A stretch of 64,000 bases of DNA from Pseudomonas sp. R-28-1W-6 (GTDB lineage: Bacteria > Pseudomonadota > Gammaproteobacteria > Pseudomonadales > Pseudomonadaceae). The notes beneath the pieces were generated by a model. The model was given only the letters and a program-made list of their open reading frames with translations, was not told the DNA's origin and searched no databases. Made by a program: the position numbers and the translations under genes. Location: contig NZ_WELK01000001.1 in NCBI RefSeq assembly GCF_009799925.1, positions 682,001 to 746,000 on the forward strand, read 5' to 3'. Positions within the stretch are counted from its first letter, which is position 1, and the number at the start of each line of letters is the position of its first letter. Shown one piece after another: positions 62,220-64,000 of the stretch.

Positions 62220-63580
62220 GGCTGGGCTCCTTCACGGCTGGTTTCCTCGGGCAGTACGTGGGCCACGCTCAGGCGGCTGCGGGTGAAATAGGTTTGCGCG
62301 GCCTTCTGGATATCGGCGGCGGTCACCGCCTCCAGGGCGGCGAGGTCCTGGTCCATCAGGGTCCAGGACAGGCCGACGGTTTCCAGTTCGCCGATGGTGG
62401 TGGCCTGGCTGGTGATCGAGTCGCGCTCGTAGACCAGCCCGGCGATCACCTGGGCGCGTACCCGTTGCAGTTCCTCGGCGCTCGGCGGGTTGTGCTTGAG
62501 GTCGTCGAGCTGGCGCCACAGGCCGGCTTCGACCTGCTCCAGGGTCTTACCCTTCTGCACGTTGGGGGTGGCGGTGAGGATGAACAGGCTGTCGCCACGG
62601 GCGAAGGCGTCGTACCAGGACGAGGCGCCGGACACCAGTTCCTCGCCGCGCTCCAGGCGGGTCGGCAGGCGGCCGCTGTAGCCGCCGTCGAGCAGGGCGC
62701 TGATCAGGCGCAGGGCGTGCACCTCGCGCGCGTCCTTGGCGCTGGCCAGGCCGGGCACGTTGAAGGCGTAGAGCAGGCTCGGCAGCTGGGTCTTCACATG
62801 CAGCTTGATCCGCCGCTCGCCGGGTTCGGCCAGTTCGCGCGGGGCCTTGGCCGCCGGCACGGGACGCTGGGGGATGGCGCCGAAGTAGTGCTCGGCCAGC
62901 CGCTGCACCTCGTCCTTGCCGACATCGCCGACCACCACCAGGGTGGCGTTGTTCGGCACGTACCAGGTCTGGTACCAGGCGCGCAGTTCCTCGACGCTCA
63001 TGCGCTCGAGGTCGGCCATCCAGCCGATGGTCGGCGTGTGGTAGCCGCTGGCGGGATAGGCCATGGCCTTGAAGCGCTCGTAGGCCAGGGCGCTCGGCTT
63101 GTCGTCGGTGCGCAGGCGGCGCTCTTCCTTGATCACCTCGATCTCGCGGGCGAACTCGTCGGCCGGCAGCTTGAGGCTGGCCAGGCGGTCGGCCTCCAGT
63201 TCGAAGGCCACGGCCAGGCGATCGCGCGACAGCACCTGGTAGTAGGCGGTGTAGTCGTCGCTGGTGAAGGCGTTCTCCTCGGCGCCGAGCTCGCGCAGGA
63301 TGCGCGAGGCCTCGCCGGGGCCGAGCTTGCGGCTGCCCTTGAACATCATGTGCTCGAGGGCGTGGGACAGGCCGGTCTGGCCGGGTGTCTCGTAGCTGGA
63401 GCCGACCTTGTACCAGAGCTGGGAGACCACCACGGGGGCGCGGTGATCCTCGCGGACCACGACCTTGAGGCCGTTGGCCAGTTTGAACTCGTGGGTGGCC
63501 TGGGTTGCGGCGGCGTGCGCCAGCGGCGCACAGAGGACAGTAAGCAGCAGGCCGGCACAGCGGCGGGCTAGTCGATTCAT
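62216..63580 (-). CDS. M16 family zinc metallopeptidase (active subunit)
   Basis: 454-residue periplasmic peptidase. Signal peptide MNRLARRCAGLLLTVLCAPLAHAA, then the inverted zinc motif HALEH in TGLSHALEHMMFKGSRKL and the third ligand Glu downstream in EIEVIKEERRLRTDD. The C-terminal half has the ARG-rich domain (SGRLPTRLERGEELVSGASSWYD). Works with the inactive partner encoded next. First gene of the operon and divergent from ftsY over 138 bases. Confidence 0.94.
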   Translation of the reverse strand: MNRLARRCAGLLLTVLCAPLAHAAATQATHEFKLANGLKVVVREDHRAPVVVSQLWYKVGSSYETPGQTGLSHALEHMMFKGSRKLGPGEASRILRELGAEENAFTSDDYTAYYQVLSRDRLAVAFELEADRLASLKLPADEFAREIEVIKEERRLRTDDKPSALAYERFKAMAYPASGYHTPTIGWMADLERMSVEELRAWYQTWYVPNNATLVVVGDVGKDEVQRLAEHYFGAIPQRPVPAAKAPRELAEPGERRIKLHVKTQLPSLLYAFNVPGLASAKDAREVHALRLISALLDGGYSGRLPTRLERGEELVSGASSWYDAFARGDSLFILTATPNVQKGKTLEQVEAGLWRQLDDLKHNPPSAEELQRVRAQVIAGLVYERDSITSQATTIGELETVGLSWTLMDQDLAALEAVTAADIQKAAQTYFTRSRLSVAHVLPEETSREGAQP

Positions 63581-63718
63581 CGATTCGGGACCTGTCGGAC
63601 AGCCCGGGCGGTCGTACCGCCGGCGGGCGAAGAGGTGCTAGGATACCCCATCCTTTTCCGGGGCGGCGCGGTGGCTGTATCAGCCTGTTGCGCGGCTCAT
63701 TTGAGATGCAAGCGACCC

Positions 63719-64000
63719 ATGTTTGGTTCCAACGACGACAAGAAGTCGCCAGCCCCGGCTGGCAAGGCTCCGGCCGAGGCCGGAGAGAAGAAATCGCTGT
63801 TCGGCTGGCTGCGCAAGAAGCCGCAGGATGAGCCGGCTACTTCGGCACCCGTCGCGACTGCGCTGGATGCCACGGCGCCTGCTGCACCGGTCGAGCCCGT
63901 AGCCCCGTCTGTTCCGCTCGATACCCCGGCAGCGCCGGTTTCCGTCGCGCCTGCCGCGCCGCCGCTTGCGGCAGCGCTCGTCGAGCCTGCTGCTGTGCCG
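63719..64000 (+). CDS. ftsY: Signal recognition particle receptor FtsY, N-terminal part
   Basis: First 94 codons of FtsY; the gene runs past the window. Opens MFGSNDDKKSPAPAGKAPAE, then EKKSLFGWLRKKPQDEPA, the amphipathic lipid-binding motif of the N-terminal A domain, then a proline/alanine/valine-rich linker typical of gammaproteobacterial FtsY. The GTPase NG domain lies outside. The place after rsmD and the M16 genes agrees with the usual Pseudomonas ftsY (ftsE-ftsX-rpoH) region. Confidence 0.88.
   Translation, partial: MFGSNDDKKSPAPAGKAPAEAGEKKSLFGWLRKKPQDEPATSAPVATALDATAPAAPVEPVAPSVPLDTPAAPVSVAPAAPPLAAALVEPAAVP

Overview
The window is chromosomal DNA of a high-GC gammaproteobacterium, almost certainly a Pseudomonas. 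The gene content and order match conserved Pseudomonas neighbourhoods as I remember them: radC / dipeptide-binding protein / rpmB-rpmG on the left, and TauE / lgt / thyA ... folA ... ilvD ... mutM ... ggt / ferredoxin / coaD / GMC / ALDH / TetR ... rsmD / two M16 proteins / ftsY on the right. That assignment rests on protein recognition and gene order, not on a search.

Layout. 1-7.8 kb: the end of radC, a peptide-binding protein, the L28-L33 operon, an Mpo1-like membrane protein, a Crp/Fnr regulator, a receiver-HDOD protein, a divergent TetR/SDR pair and a DsbA-fold isomerase flanked by two structured intergenic elements. 8-20 kb: a long minus-strand catabolic block made of gabT, gabD, an aldehyde dehydrogenase, a ThDP 2-ketoarginine-type decarboxylase, a class II aldolase-like protein, a polar amino-acid ABC importer and guanidinobutyrase, with a divergent LysR gene. 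Together these can turn 2-ketoarginine or 4-guanidinobutyrate into GABA plus urea and then succinate. 20-23 kb: an AraC regulator divergent from a desaturase / flavodoxin-fold reductase / rubredoxin operon, then tRNA-Arg(CCG) with a dead integrase fragment behind it. 23.5-30 kb: small envelope and metabolic genes plus a chemoreceptor. 30-48 kb: mostly housekeeping genes (lgt, thyA, folA, ilvD, rlmI-like, mutM, ggt, ferredoxin, coaD), a LysR/EamA pair and a DUF2868/DUF3482 pair.

48-52.6 kb: an aldehyde dehydrogenase / Tat protein / GMC oxidoreductase operon divergent from a TetR gene. 52.7-58.5 kb: a tightly packed four-gene plus-strand operon that is the most unusual part of the window. It encodes a cytoplasmic protein with a receiver-like N-terminus, six CxxC pairs (TackOD1-like) and a degenerate GGDEF domain; a processive membrane glycosyltransferase; an outer-membrane TolC-type protein fused to a glycosidase-like domain; and an HlyD-type adaptor. 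I read it as a compact, poorly described exopolysaccharide synthesis, trimming and export machine. 58.4-64 kb: a YheT-like hydrolase, a small conserved protein, rsmD, two M16 proteins and the start of ftsY.

Noncoding features include sigma70-type promoter hexamers, hairpin terminators, palindromic operator candidates beside three regulators, a family of GTAGGGTG-type inverted repeats, and two covarying stem-loop elements around 7.1 and 8.0 kb. I saw no rRNA, CRISPR array, intact insertion sequence or prophage.
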